Source of the DNA: Wyeomyia smithii
Lineage: Eukaryota; Arthropoda; Insecta; Diptera; Culicidae
Assembly: GCF_029784165.1 (NCBI RefSeq)
Contig: NC_073695.1
Coordinates: forward strand, 138,288,285 to 138,352,284
Direction: 5' to 3'
DNA length: 64,000 bases
Below, piece after piece: positions 41,465 to 51,399 of the stretch. A model generated the notes under the pieces. That model was not told where the DNA came from and did no database searches. It was given only the letters and a program-made list of their open reading frames with translations. Position numbers and translations under genes: made by a program. Each line of letters begins with the position of its first letter. Position 1 is the stretch's first letter.

Positions 41465-41737
41465 GGTGTCGATGGTTGTGAGGTGGCGTGATCCACTCAC
41501 AACCAACCCAACTGGTCTAGATTCAATCCTAGCCGACACCGGGAGATTTTCTGAGGCGAAAAATCTCTGGGATCACGCCTTCCATCGCATGAGGAAGTAA
41601 AGCCGTTGGCGCCGGTCCGTTAATAAACGGGTCGTGAGTTAGGGTCCTGGGTGTGGAGTCGCCTCCCTGGGCGTCGGTGATTGGCCACAACAGTGGTGGA
41701 ACTAGACCGACGGAAAATAAGCGAGAATAAAAAAAAA
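41465..41737 (+). mobile_element. Probable tRNA-related SINE in the leader of element 2
   Basis: The first 76 bases (41465-41540) have tRNA length: GGTGTCG pairs perfectly with CGACACC at the end, and AGATTCAATCC resembles a degraded B box/T arm. The part between folds into one 12-bp hairpin (GGTTGTGA/TCACAACC plus GTGG/CCAC) rather than D and anticodon arms. A non-tRNA body with GAGATTTT..AAAATCTC follows and ends near an A9 tract at about 41730-41740. Classification as SINE is by overall form; no target duplication found. Confidence 0.55.
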
Positions 41738-41813
41738 TATTTTGGGGTAAAAATATTATTAAAATAATTGTTTGATTGATTAACAGAAATAAACATTGAA
41801 GCTTTAACACCAA

Positions 41814-41945
41814 ATGGTTCGAACCTTGGTGTTCAGATTTCTTGATGGCGCGACGAAGAAATTAGAGTCAGTCACGCTACGTTATCACATCTGGCTAACA
41901 GAAGCGTTAGTGATACCTAGGAAAAAGAGAAAGAAGGCCACATGA
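41814..41945 (+). CDS. Small upstream ORF of element 2 (43 aa), conserved in element 3
   Basis: An ATG frame beginning MVRTLVFRFLDGATKK and ending near IPRKKRKKAT, about 160 bases upstream of the gag start. Element 3 has the same frame at 63317-63439 (40 aa) with an in-frame 9-base difference and the stop at the same place (TGA versus TAA). Function unknown. In element 1 this position is occupied by the long N-terminal extension of Gag, which does not resemble it. Confidence 0.6.
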   Translation: MVRTLVFRFLDGATKKLESVTLRYHIWLTEALVIPRKKRKKAT

Positions 41946-42102
41946 GCCTTTACAGACGGATATTTTTACAGTACTATTATTTTTTAATAATATTTTGAAG
42001 CAATTATTATTAATGCTTGGAAATAATTGACAATAATTGTAATTATTATTCAAAAAAACTTTAGAATTTCTTTTATCAGGACGAGTAATATTTATTGTAA
42101 AA

Positions 42103-43013
42103 TGGAGTACACGTTCCCAGAAAGAGATGCCATGCAGTGCATCCCAGAATATGACGGATCGGTAGACGAACTAGAAGCGTTCATTTACCATATTGAACAT
42201 TTTGCCCTAGAAATACCAGAAGGAGTATCACATGCTTCACTGGTTTATATTATTCTATTGAAATTAAAAGGCAGAGAAAAATACATCGAATCAACGCAAC
42301 CGCTTGGCCACAGGTTAAGCAGAATTTATTAAAGGAATTTGGAGAAATTTGGAGGAGCGGTAATTATTCAGGTAGAAACGTTGAGGCAGGGAGTGTATGA
42401 GGCCTTCCCTGAATACAAAAGAAGAGTACTTAAAATTAAGAGACAAATCGACTTCTATGAAAACAAATGTGAGAAGTCTTGTATGATAGTGAGTCTTCGG
42501 TTACATTGTATAGCAGGGCTGCACGACAGCTTATTGAAAGAAGCCGCCGGAGGTAGAGAAGCGCTGAATTTAGAAAAGCTGCTTGATTACTTAGAAAATT
42601 ATGAACAGGAGATCAAACATCTCACCGATATTGAGAACCGGTTGCGTGGCTTAGAATTGCTCGAAAAACAGCACGCCGCGCTCAAGCATTGTATCAGAAG
42701 CAGAAATATTTTCTCAATCAACCACACGGGTACGAGTTATAGAAAAAGGTGGTTCAAAAGAGATAAGCATATCAGTCGCAGGACTAGAAATTATAAAAGA
42801 TATAGCGGGAATCGGCCCAGTTATAACAATCACGACGCTCCTAGGAATTGGCGTAATCAGGAGAACTATGCCAGAAACAGGCAGCACAATTATTATGGTC
42901 AGAGCGAATCAATGTACGGACGGTCCGATCACTCGTACGACCGCAGACACCGAAATATTTTGAGTATAAGACATACTGGAAGGGGGATACAAATTACCCA
43001 AAACAAGTTATAA
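42103..43013 (+). pseudogene. gag: Gag of element 2, frameshifted
   Basis: Starts MEYTFPERDAMQCIPEYDG, equivalent to about residue 210 of element 1 Gag. The frame breaks near 42330 and resumes (FPEYKRRVLKIKRQID ... GREALNLEKLLDYLENY) to a basic Arg/Asn/Tyr-rich tail ending at 43013. No zinc knuckle. A 35-bp tandem duplication at the gag-pol boundary further disturbs the reading frame. Confidence 0.82.
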
Positions 43014-43052
43014 AAGATCCATTATATAAGATAAAAGATATATAAAAGATCC

Positions 43053-43121
43053 ATTACTTCAGCGATGACTTCGCAGAATTGTGTCAAATTACTTCAGCGA
43101 TGACTTCGCAGAATTGTGTCA
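43053..43121 (+). repeat. 35-bp tandem duplication at the gag-pol boundary of element 2
   Basis: ATTACTTCAGCGATGACTTC with the following bases starts at 43053 and again at 43088. The unit is not a multiple of three, so it changes the frame entering Pol. Element 1 has a single copy. Confidence 0.9.
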
Positions 43122-46100
43122 GAACGTCGACTGGCGTATGTGCACAGATGAACCCAGCAACATAGAAATAGGCGATTGGAGGACCGCATGCAATCACATA
43201 AGAGACAATAGTGCTTGTGTGGCTAAGCGCGTATATTACGATGTCAGAGGGTACTTAATGTTAACGCTGCTGGCTAAGCAGAATGTCCAATTTACGTTAA
43301 ACTTAATCTTAGATACAGGTGCATGTACGAATATAATTAATGCACGCATTGTAAACCTTTTGAATGTACCGGTAAATACACAGAACTTAACTACTTTTGG
43401 AGGTATCGGCCGCAACATTGTACGAACCTCAGGTACAATTACGTTGGATTTAATAGTCGGAGACTTCCTAATCCCGACACAATTTCATATATTAGAAAAT
43501 TTGCCTAGCGACGGAATAATCGGAGCAGAGTTTTTAAAGAAGCATACGCTTCAAATTGGGAATAATTTTGATTACATCGTGTTCAAGAAACACGGCAATA
43601 GAGGTCCGGATGACTTGAGTCCGTGGAGCATGCCCAAGGAAGAAGTCCTTAGTCGACATGTTTATATGGCAGCCATAAATAGAGTCATTGTGCAGAACGA
43701 GCTGCGAGATACTAGTAACTCAGCCCGCAATGAGGCTGACGTGGACAAAAACGAAATAAATAGGGAGCACCAAACATATCAGAATAAAGAGCCGGAGAAC
43801 AATTTTCTTGACTCGAAAAATATTATAATGCCCGAGTTAGACCTAGACTCGAGGCTTGACTATGACCTGTTGGAGCACAAGCTGACACCAGAGTCAAAAG
43901 GTATTGCAAGAATTGAAAAACTACGGCAAGTGTTAAATTTGGCCCACTTGCCTGATATGGAATTTAAGACAGTAAAGAATATAGTTGAAAGCTTCGCAGA
44001 TATTTTCTTTTTCGAAGGCGACAAATTGACTACGACTGACGCCGCCGTACACACTATCGAGACGTCATCGGAAGTCCCGATCAACAAGAGACAGTACAGA
44101 TTTCCGGAAGCTACGAAAAGGCACATTAATAGAGAAATCGATGAAATGAGGGCGCAGGGTATTATAAGACCCAGCACTAGTCCCTGGAATGCACCGGTAT
44201 TATGTGTACCAAAGAAACCGGATGCTGACGGTAATAAAAGATACAGAATTGTGGTGGACTTCAGATCATTGAACGAAGTTACCAAGCCCTTTGTATACCC
44301 AATACCTCTTATAAATGAGATATTGGATAATGTTGAAGGAGCAAAATATTTTTCCTCAACTGATTTAAAATCGGGTTTCTACCAAGTCCCGATCGACCGC
44401 CGAGATGGGGCTAAAACAGCATTTTCAACTCCAAAAGGCCATTTTGAATTTACGCGGATGCCAATGGGGTTGAAGAACAGTCCTTCAACCTTTCAAAAAC
44501 TAATGAATACCGTTTTGTTTGAGATCGGGGATGTGAAAGCATTTGTTTACCTCGATGATATTATAGTTTTCGGTGACACTATCGCCGACCACAATGACAA
44601 CTTGCGCAAGGTATTACAAGCTTTGCGTAGACATAATCTAAAAATTGAACCAGCGAAATGCCAGCTTCTAAAGGAAGAAATAGAATATTTGGGACATGTC
44701 GTTAACGAGAACGGCATCAAACCTACTAATGCAAATATTCAGGCCATTCAGAGCCTTAAACCACCCACTAACGTGAAAGGTATAAGATCGTTTTTGGGCA
44801 CAGTGAATTTTTACGGGAAATTTATCCCTAATATCGCGGAAAAACGCAGATCGCTGAATGATTTGTTAAAGAAAGACGCTAAATTTGTGTGGGGAAAAGA
44901 ATGCCAAGAAGCGTTCAAATTCCTTAGAGACGCGCTGATTACAGAGCCTGTTTTAGTCCGGCCAGATTATAAGGACACTTTTGTTATTACGACGGACGCT
45001 AGCAATTATGCTATAAAGGCCGTCCTGTCAAACGAAAAATCCATGCACCGGCCGATCGCATTCGCGAGTCGTGCACTTGTAGGTGCAGAAACAAGATACC
45101 ATATTATAGAAAAAGAACTACTGGCAATTGTATGGGCCATAGAATATTTCAAACATTACATTTTTGGCCAAAAGTTTATCGTTTACACGGACCACAGACC
45201 ACTTATTGCGATTTGGTGGCTCAAAGAGACATCTCCAACGCTGACAAGATTGAGACTGAAGTTGCAGGGTTTAGAATGCAGCATCAGGTACAAACAAGGA
45301 AGCGAGAATGTAGTCCCAGATTTTTTGTCACGTTTGTCAGATGGGACATGTCAGGGGCAAGAAAGTGCTCCCCACAGGCAGATAGCAATGATTACGCGCC
45401 AGCAAAAACGCCTGCTAGAGCAGCAGAAAAACACTTCAGATGAATTACAGGGCACAATACAAGATTTGAGTGCCATAGACATTGCGGACATCGCTGAGGA
45501 CGAGGATGAGCAACAACTCGTCAACATTTCATATGATGATTTTTCCCAGGCATTATCAGATAGCCTGATACCAAACGAGACGGTGGAAGTCTCGAAGAGA
45601 ATATTGGATGAGAGAAATATCGAAGCTCGTCTTGTCATTTTAAACAGTCGGACGGCATACAGGGAACTTCAGACACTGTATCAGCTGTCACAAGGACTGA
45701 AAGATTGCGTAGAGGATGGTGTACTCAAATTAAAAGACAAAAAGGTAGGCGGTTTTATATTAGACGGCAGCGGAAATTCATTAATCGACTGCCAGAAATT
45801 CTTTTCACTGTTTTTAGAGAGTTTTAATAGAAGTCCCACGGCCGTGAAAGCTGCTGGGGTAATTCATTTAATATCATTTAGAAAAATCAAACAACGGGAG
45901 ATTTTACAAATGATTCAATTTATAGCGGGTAAGCTGAAGAAACAAATTATACTATATAATGCTGATAGCGAGCGTACGTTGGTTGCGCCGGATCAGATAG
46001 AAACAATTTTGAAAGAATTTCACGATGCACCCTTAGGAGGGCATGTTGGAGCGCGACGAATGCGCCAGAGTATTGGCACACTATTCACGTGGGCCACTAT

Positions 46101-46602
46101 GAAACGAGATATTGAGAATTGTGTGCGGCAGTGTGAGTCCTGCCAGAAGAACAAAATTTGTAAGTCCAACAGAATTCCAATGCAGATTACGACAACTGCT
46201 TCGGAACCATTTGATAAACTTTACATGGATATAGTTGTGTTACCCGAGTCTGACAGCGGGAACAAATATGGATTAGTCATGCAAGACGATTTGACTAGAT
46301 ACTTGATTGCGGCACCAATGCCGAATCAAGAGAGCAACACAGTAGCTGAAACTTTTGTGGAAAACTATATATGCAAATTTGGGGCACCGTTAGAATTAGT
46401 TACGGATAATGGTGCAAATTTTGTGAGCGCACTAATGAAAGATGTGTGCAAGATTTTGAAGATCAAGAAAATTACTACTAGCCCATATCACCCGCAGGCT
46501 AACTTGGTGGAGAGATCAAATCGTGAGTTAAAAACTTACCTAAGGCAATTTATTAGCGGAAACCGCACACGTGGGATAAATTACTTCCATTTTTACGTTT
46601 GA
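43081..46602 (+). CDS. pol: Pol of element 2 (protease, RT, RNase H, most of integrase)
   Basis: 1173 residues in one frame. Protease: LILDTGACTNI and GIIGAEFLKKH. RT: YRIVVDFRSLNEV, DLKSGFYQVPIDRRDG, MPMGLKNSPSTF and VYLDDIIVFGDT. RNase H: TTDASNYAIKAVL (Lys where element 1 has Gly), EKELLAIVWAIEYF, YTDHRPLIAIW. Integrase: HHCC domain, MDIVVLPESD, VTDNGANFV, PYHPQANLVERSNREL. A missing base near 46562 shifts the frame just after the catalytic Glu region, and translation stops at 46602. Unlike element 1, no frameshift interrupts RT or the RT-integrase junction. Confidence 0.93.
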   Translation: MSNYFSDDFAELCQNVDWRMCTDEPSNIEIGDWRTACNHIRDNSACVAKRVYYDVRGYLMLTLLAKQNVQFTLNLILDTGACTNIINARIVNLLNVPVNTQNLTTFGGIGRNIVRTSGTITLDLIVGDFLIPTQFHILENLPSDGIIGAEFLKKHTLQIGNNFDYIVFKKHGNRGPDDLSPWSMPKEEVLSRHVYMAAINRVIVQNELRDTSNSARNEADVDKNEINREHQTYQNKEPENNFLDSKNIIMPELDLDSRLDYDLLEHKLTPESKGIARIEKLRQVLNLAHLPDMEFKTVKNIVESFADIFFFEGDKLTTTDAAVHTIETSSEVPINKRQYRFPEATKRHINREIDEMRAQGIIRPSTSPWNAPVLCVPKKPDADGNKRYRIVVDFRSLNEVTKPFVYPIPLINEILDNVEGAKYFSSTDLKSGFYQVPIDRRDGAKTAFSTPKGHFEFTRMPMGLKNSPSTFQKLMNTVLFEIGDVKAFVYLDDIIVFGDTIADHNDNLRKVLQALRRHNLKIEPAKCQLLKEEIEYLGHVVNENGIKPTNANIQAIQSLKPPTNVKGIRSFLGTVNFYGKFIPNIAEKRRSLNDLLKKDAKFVWGKECQEAFKFLRDALITEPVLVRPDYKDTFVITTDASNYAIKAVLSNEKSMHRPIAFASRALVGAETRYHIIEKELLAIVWAIEYFKHYIFGQKFIVYTDHRPLIAIWWLKETSPTLTRLRLKLQGLECSIRYKQGSENVVPDFLSRLSDGTCQGQESAPHRQIAMITRQQKRLLEQQKNTSDELQGTIQDLSAIDIADIAEDEDEQQLVNISYDDFSQALSDSLIPNETVEVSKRILDERNIEARLVILNSRTAYRELQTLYQLSQGLKDCVEDGVLKLKDKKVGGFILDGSGNSLIDCQKFFSLFLESFNRSPTAVKAAGVIHLISFRKIKQREILQMIQFIAGKLKKQIILYNADSERTLVAPDQIETILKEFHDAPLGGHVGARRMRQSIGTLFTWATMKRDIENCVRQCESCQKNKICKSNRIPMQITTTASEPFDKLYMDIVVLPESDSGNKYGLVMQDDLTRYLIAAPMPNQESNTVAETFVENYICKFGAPLELVTDNGANFVSALMKDVCKILKIKKITTSPYHPQANLVERSNRELKTYLRQFISGNRTRGINYFHFYV

Positions 46603-47026
46603 GTATAATACTTTAGTAAACTCATCAACGGGGTACACCCCTTTCGAATTGTTGTATGGACGTACAGCACGCATTCCCACCTCCATTTACAAGCGGAATG
46701 GAGTTGACAATTTGGCATATGAAACATATACACAAGAGATGAGAAAAATATATTTCGACCTCCACGCAAACGCGAAGGCCAACCTAAAGGATTCAAAAGA
46801 AAAGCGCAAGCAAGTGTATGACAGGAAAACAAATGAATGGCAGCCCATGTTTGGTGATTTAGTTTTAGTGAAATCAGTCCCGACAGGACCAGGTCAAAAG
46901 CTCCAGAATATGTGGAGAGGACCTTATGAAGTAGTTGAATTTCCAAGTGAAAAGACAACGGTAATCAAAAACGGAAACCGTCTAGAGAAAGTTCATAATA
47001 ACCGACTTAAACGTTATTATGACTGA
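46603..47026 (+). pseudogene. pol: Integrase C-terminal end of element 2, out of frame
   Basis: Continuation of Pol after the one-base deletion near 46562: TGYTPFELLYGRTARIPTS is split across the shift, followed by YDRKTNEWQPMFGDLVLV, MWRGPYEVVEFPS and the terminal RLKRYYD. It matches the integrase end of element 1 almost residue for residue. Confidence 0.88.
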
Positions 47027-47430
47027 TTATATGAATTTCAGTTGACGGCAGAGTATGTTTATTTGAATACGATATTGGATGTTATAAGTTACGACAGCGC
47101 ACGCACCTGAGCATCTCAGGGTGACGGGCTGTATTTTTTTTAAGTAATTCAAAGGAAAACACGAAGTAACGCATGCTGAGTCTAATATATCACAAGATAT
47201 ATTCAAACACAAAACCCCGTAACGAAAAACGGACAGGTAAATACAAAGAAACCATACGGCTGTTGATGAGCCCAACAAACAACAGTACAGAATCGCGTTA
47301 ACAAGAGCCGACCATAAGCTACGTAAGTTCGAGGCCAAAATTAGTAATGCATGGGAAAACATGATAATATATTATACCTGCGGGGAAAAATACGATAAAT
47401 AAAAAATTAAAGAGGAAAATAAAATATAAA

Positions 47431-47730
47431 GGCGTGAAGAAATAGAAATAGTCGCCGAAAAAGATGAATGATTTTATTGACGGGAGTCAATAGGCAGAAC
47501 CAAACGGAAAAAAGTATACTGAAGTTAAGGCGTGAAGAAATAGACAAAGTCGCCGAAAATATCAAGAGCCTTTCAATGACAGGAATCAAAAGGCGTGACA
47601 AGGCTTAAAGAAGGAAATGGCGTGAAGAAATACGAAAAGTCGCCGAAAGAGCGACTCAAATGGCATAACACAGTTGGAAAAATTTAAATACGAATGAAGG
47701 CGTGAGGGACAAGGAACCCTGCCGATAACA
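47431..47730 (+). repeat. GGCGTGAAGAAATA...GTCGCC motif, three copies plus a decayed fourth
   Basis: 30-base units at 47431-47460, 47529-47558 and 47619-47648, with a degenerate one from about 47699. GGCG and CGCC at the ends of each unit can pair. Element 1 has one copy at about 17289-17320 (as complement). Spacing is irregular (98 and 90 bases), so this is not a simple satellite. Confidence 0.75.
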
Positions 47731-48197
47731 GTTAAATAAATAGAAAACTTGGGGAATTTAAAGGACTAATGACCTGGAAGGTTGTAATGGAAAAAAAGAA
47801 GGTAGAAAAATTATATAGTGAACAAAAGACCTCATGAAAACGAGGTTTTAATAATTCAAAATAGCTAATGGCCCAATAAGAAATAGAAGCAGAAAATCGA
47901 TTGATGATGTACTAGGGAATTTTGTGTGATGGAGATAACATAAATGACGGGTGACAATAGAACTAGGAGAGACTTTGGACAAGAAGGCTAAACCTACCGG
48001 ACAAGGAGACTGCTGACTATGGGAGATTCAGACTATTCTAATTTTAGTTAAGAACGAGCGAATGTAGACAACGGGGATGGTTACCCAGAATGATTGGCGG
48101 GAGTGCAAATTGAGTGAAAGGAAAACAAGGGAATAACCGGCCCAGGATGATTGAGTGTGCGAGTTTTCGTTTATTTCCTAACCTTCTTATCTTTCAG

Positions 48198-48286
48198 GAA
48201 TCTCTAGAGCGGGCGGTCGCAACTTCGGACGGAAGGGGGAGAGGTATTATGCAGACTACTGCCTAACAGGAGAAGTGTAAGTAAAT
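48198..48286 (+). other. Candidate 89-nt exon in element 2 post-pol region
   Basis: Preceded by TTTCCTAACCTTCTTATCTT and CAG (48195-48197), with CCTAAC at 48177-48182 as a branch-like site. It ends before GTAAGTAT at 48287, with a second GTAAGT at 48277. The 3' half is nearly identical to the exon of element 1, including the GCAG-ACTA-CTGC hairpin. Confidence 0.65.
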
Positions 48287-49087
48287 GTAAGTATGGCGGG
48301 ATAAAAAGAAATTCTAGAGAGAATAAAAAAGATACAAAAAATAAAACTACAAAACTTAATGGAAAACAAGGAAGTCAAGAGAGTATTGAGAGTTTTTAAA
48401 AGAGTCGATGATAGGAGATATATGAAGACAGAGGTAATAAAATGAATATTTAACCGACGCGATTGTTTACAACCAAAAGATTTATTTATGAAACAGACAG
48501 AGAATACCTGACATAGAAAAGGAAGAGGTTTAACCGATGCGGTTTGTTCGATGAGAACATGATAAAACGAAGATAGAGAGATGAAAGAATGTGTGAAACA
48601 GATATATTTTAGTGAAACTGTTGTGAAGAAAATGAAAGATTATATCCAAAGAAAAGCAAGAGGATGGAAAAATATGTAACCAAAAGGTAAAAACAAGCAA
48701 AACATTTATGATTTTTCACCAAATTGAAAAAAAAGTTATTCAATGGCCAAAAGACAAGTTAAACTGATATTTCAACATAGGAAGTAAAAATCCTGTTAAA
48801 GATGAATCGGATTGATATGTGTCAACATGATGTTTAATCTGGAAAAACATCATATATCAAAGTCAAAAGTGAAACGAAATAAAAGAAAGAATGCACATTT
48901 AAATATTATTTTTTGTAAAATCAGATAAACAAAATATACACACAAAATATTGTACACTTTAGTAGGGGAAGAGAATTGAAAGTATATTAACCGAAAGAAA
49001 AAAAAATACGGGCATAGATTGTAAGTAGAAGATAGAACAGAAAATAAAATGTAAGAGGCCCGTACGCGAGTGAATTAATTTTAGACA

Positions 49088-49161
49088 GCAAGTGGAAAAA
49101 AATTATCAAAACAAAAAAAGAATTGACGTAATGATAGCAAAAAATATATGCACCACTTGCT
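49088..49161 (+). ncRNA. Conserved long-range stem GCAAGTGG ... CCACTTGC
   Basis: Counterpart of 15912-15980 in element 1; both 8-base arms are unchanged. Confidence 0.45.
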
Positions 49162-49511
49162 TAGCAGGGTTAGCACGTAAGATGAAAAAAAAAGACACAA
49201 AGCATCTAAACGACGAGATGAGCGATTTAACGATTGCGGACTCTACAGACTACGAGGAGATGCCACCGAGTCGCCAGAAGACAGCAGTTGGCGCTAAGGG
49301 GAGACCGGATAGTGGGAGTCGATGGTGGGTGAGGTATTTCGAGCAGTATCGAGGAGAGAACAACCACCAGCCTCCAGTTTCTAAACCAAGGGAGGAATCA
49401 CGAACGCGGCGACACCGCCAATTCAACACAGATCCCAGACAACATAAAAAAAAGAAAAATGGGCGAGAGCTAACCAGATATCAGTTATCGATCTGGTTTA
49501 GCTCAGACTAA
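49092..49511 (+). CDS. Hypothetical protein, 139 aa, in the post-pol region of element 2
   Basis: The only sense-strand frame above 100 residues between pol and the 3' LTR. It contains ICTTCLAG, an acidic middle (DEMSDLTIADSTDYEEMP) and a very basic C-terminal third (RTRRHRQFNTDPRQHKKKKN). I recognise no family. Element 1 keeps related DNA at its start but not the frame. It could be a spurious frame in purine-rich sequence. Confidence 0.3.
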   Translation: MEKNYQNKKRIDVMIAKNICTTCLAGLARKMKKKDTKHLNDEMSDLTIADSTDYEEMPPSRQKTAVGAKGRPDSGSRWWVRYFEQYRGENNHQPPVSKPREESRTRRHRQFNTDPRQHKKKKNGRELTRYQLSIWFSSD

Positions 49512-50342
49512 TCGAGACAGCATCAGTTACGCATTAGAAAACTTCCTAAGAAAACTTCATGGGGAGATTCCCAATCGAAGTAAAATCACCAACGGAAATC
49601 AAGGGGACAATATCCTTGCCGACCCCATTTGAATTGCAAAATTCATGTTTGCATTACACATCAAACAAACGGAAAAAACAAGTGAAAACATTGCAAGCAA
49701 AACAATTCAAGGTACATGACCCCGAGACAAAAGTAGGGCAAGCTAACGAAATGAGCTGACACCTTATTGCCCCAAAGAGTCCACTGGCCAAACTTTGAAT
49801 TTACGCCAAGTAAGAATTACCTAAAGTTATTGAACCCCGTAATAATAAAGCAGGGGCAACCCAACGTAAAATAGCATCAACCAGGCACCCAGCTGCATGC
49901 GCAGTATGGAGAGTGCGCAAGTGGGAAAGCAAACGCGGCAGGCGTAGGGCGGAAACCCCGCCAAAGAAAGAATTCACACAAACACAAACTCGAACGCGGC
50001 GGACCGGGCGAGCCTCCACTATGACGGCGCGCACGGCGCTCCGGGTATTCGACCGACTACACCGATGACGACATCACCAGGCGACGAATACCTCCACCGC
50101 CGGACACTCCCCCCAGGTCCAAATACGGCAACCAAGCAGCGAGCACCAGTACGCAGCACCAGCACGCAGCCGATATGAGAGTTAGGGGGCCCGAATAAGT
50201 GTATGTAATATGTTGTGCAGAACAGTACGGGAAAATAAAAGAAGAAATATTATGTAAATAAGACGCACCAAAAAAGCCAACATAACTAGGCATTAGGCCG
50301 TTATCTCATCGCGATAACAACCACCTCGGGAGAGTGGGGAGA

Positions 50343-51107
50343 TGTGACGTCACACCCAGCGAAGATTACCCAATGTTCCGTCACGATGCATCAGAATTCA
50401 GGCTAAAAACCATAGTTTGCCGCCGAGCTTACTCAATACTGTAGAGAATCAAAACAATTTTAGCATAAACTGGAGCATTAGCTTACCGCTGAGTTGTAAT
50501 AACCTAGAATTCTAGAGCATTCTTATTATGAGCCAAACCAAACAAAACTAAACATCCTTATTATCGTTCAGAACAATAACCAAGCGTCCTAGTTATAAGT
50601 AGTCGAACGACCGGTAGCTTACGAAATGTAAATATCTTAACGATCATGCCACACCATGTATACCTTTTTCAATTTAACTATAATCAAAACAGAAGCCGGA
50701 GGCACAACGTCACTCACAGCGCCACTCACGGTCGCTCACGGTTGCGCGCGGTTCTGAGTAAATGCGCGCGGTTCAGAGTAAATACGCGTTCTCGCACGCG
50801 CCCTATAGTTCTCAGCAAATAGTCGAATATATGTACTAAAATTCAACTCGAAAACGAAACAGGGTAATAAATACTATAGGTAAGAATAGAACCGCTAGAT
50901 AGGCGATAACTCAGGTCGGAGGAGAAGAGTCTCACCGCTCTGAGTTACACAGGTTAATATTTAAGCAAAATTGTAACTTAATAAAATCAATCATCATTAT
51001 CTATCATCCAAATAAGGTGATTCCGTGCACTAAGTGCACGTACAGGACTTCGTGTGTTTCATTTCTAAGTGATCACAGGTCCTGGTAGAGCTCTAGCTAG
51101 CTCTACA
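50343..51107 (+). repeat. 3' LTR of element 2
   Basis: 765 bp, near-identical to the 5' LTR apart from scattered substitutions and one 20-base tandem duplication (50744-50763 and 50764-50783) absent from the 5' LTR. Confidence 0.92.
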
Positions 51108-51111
51108 TGAG
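51108..51111. repeat. Target-site duplication of element 2, right copy
   Basis: TGAG, matching 40393-40396. Confidence 0.85.
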
Positions 51112-51292
51112 TACAGTGATGTTTCGATTATACCACGATCAAAAACAAAATCGCGTCACATCTTTGAAAAAAGTGTGAAAATTATGTTTCAAATGTTTGA
51201 TATGATTCTGCTGTTTGCTATCAAAAACTTGTTATTTAGAATGAATAATAAATATAGCAGAAATTATCAAGGTGTATTTTTTCAAGTTTCCT

Positions 51293-51367
51293 TGTAAATC
51301 TATTTTAACAAACAATAAATTCGAATGAGGAAGGCTGGGTCTCATCGCTAGGTGGATTAATTCGGGT
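51293..51367 (+). repeat. Dispersed repeat end, second copy
   Basis: TGTAAATCTATTTTAACAAA ... GCTAGGTGGATTAATT matches 25899-25975 with about a dozen differences. The flanking 51112-51292 shows nothing recognisable. Confidence 0.75.
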
Positions 51368-51399
51368 TTTTTTTTAAAAAAGATGGGTAAGCCAATGCC

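Larger units (their letters stand above)
47027..50342 (+). other. Post-pol region of element 2, no envelope gene recognised
   Basis: 3.3 kb, purine-rich on the sense strand. Contains the GGCGTGAAGAAATA repeats, the candidate exon, the GCAAGTGG stem and one open frame (49092-49511). No signal peptide, transmembrane or fusion-peptide pattern typical of an envelope protein was seen. Confidence 0.6.
40397..51107 (+). mobile_element. Ty3/Gypsy LTR retrotransposon (element 2)
   Basis: LTRs of 745 and 765 bp begin TGTGACGTCACA and end CTCTA(C/T)A, flanked by a TGAG duplication. Pol is closely similar to element 1 through every domain. Gag and Pol both contain frameshifts. The post-pol region of 3.3 kb shares the candidate exon and stem with element 1 but lacks DcpS. 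A SINE lies in the leader. Confidence 0.94.

Noticed and set aside
47431..47730. Possible CRISPR-like array
   Set aside because: Only three good units, irregular spacing, inside a eukaryotic retrotransposon.
47027..50342. Hidden envelope gene in element 2
   Set aside because: Read in all sense frames from the supplied translations; only a 139-residue frame without membrane features is present.
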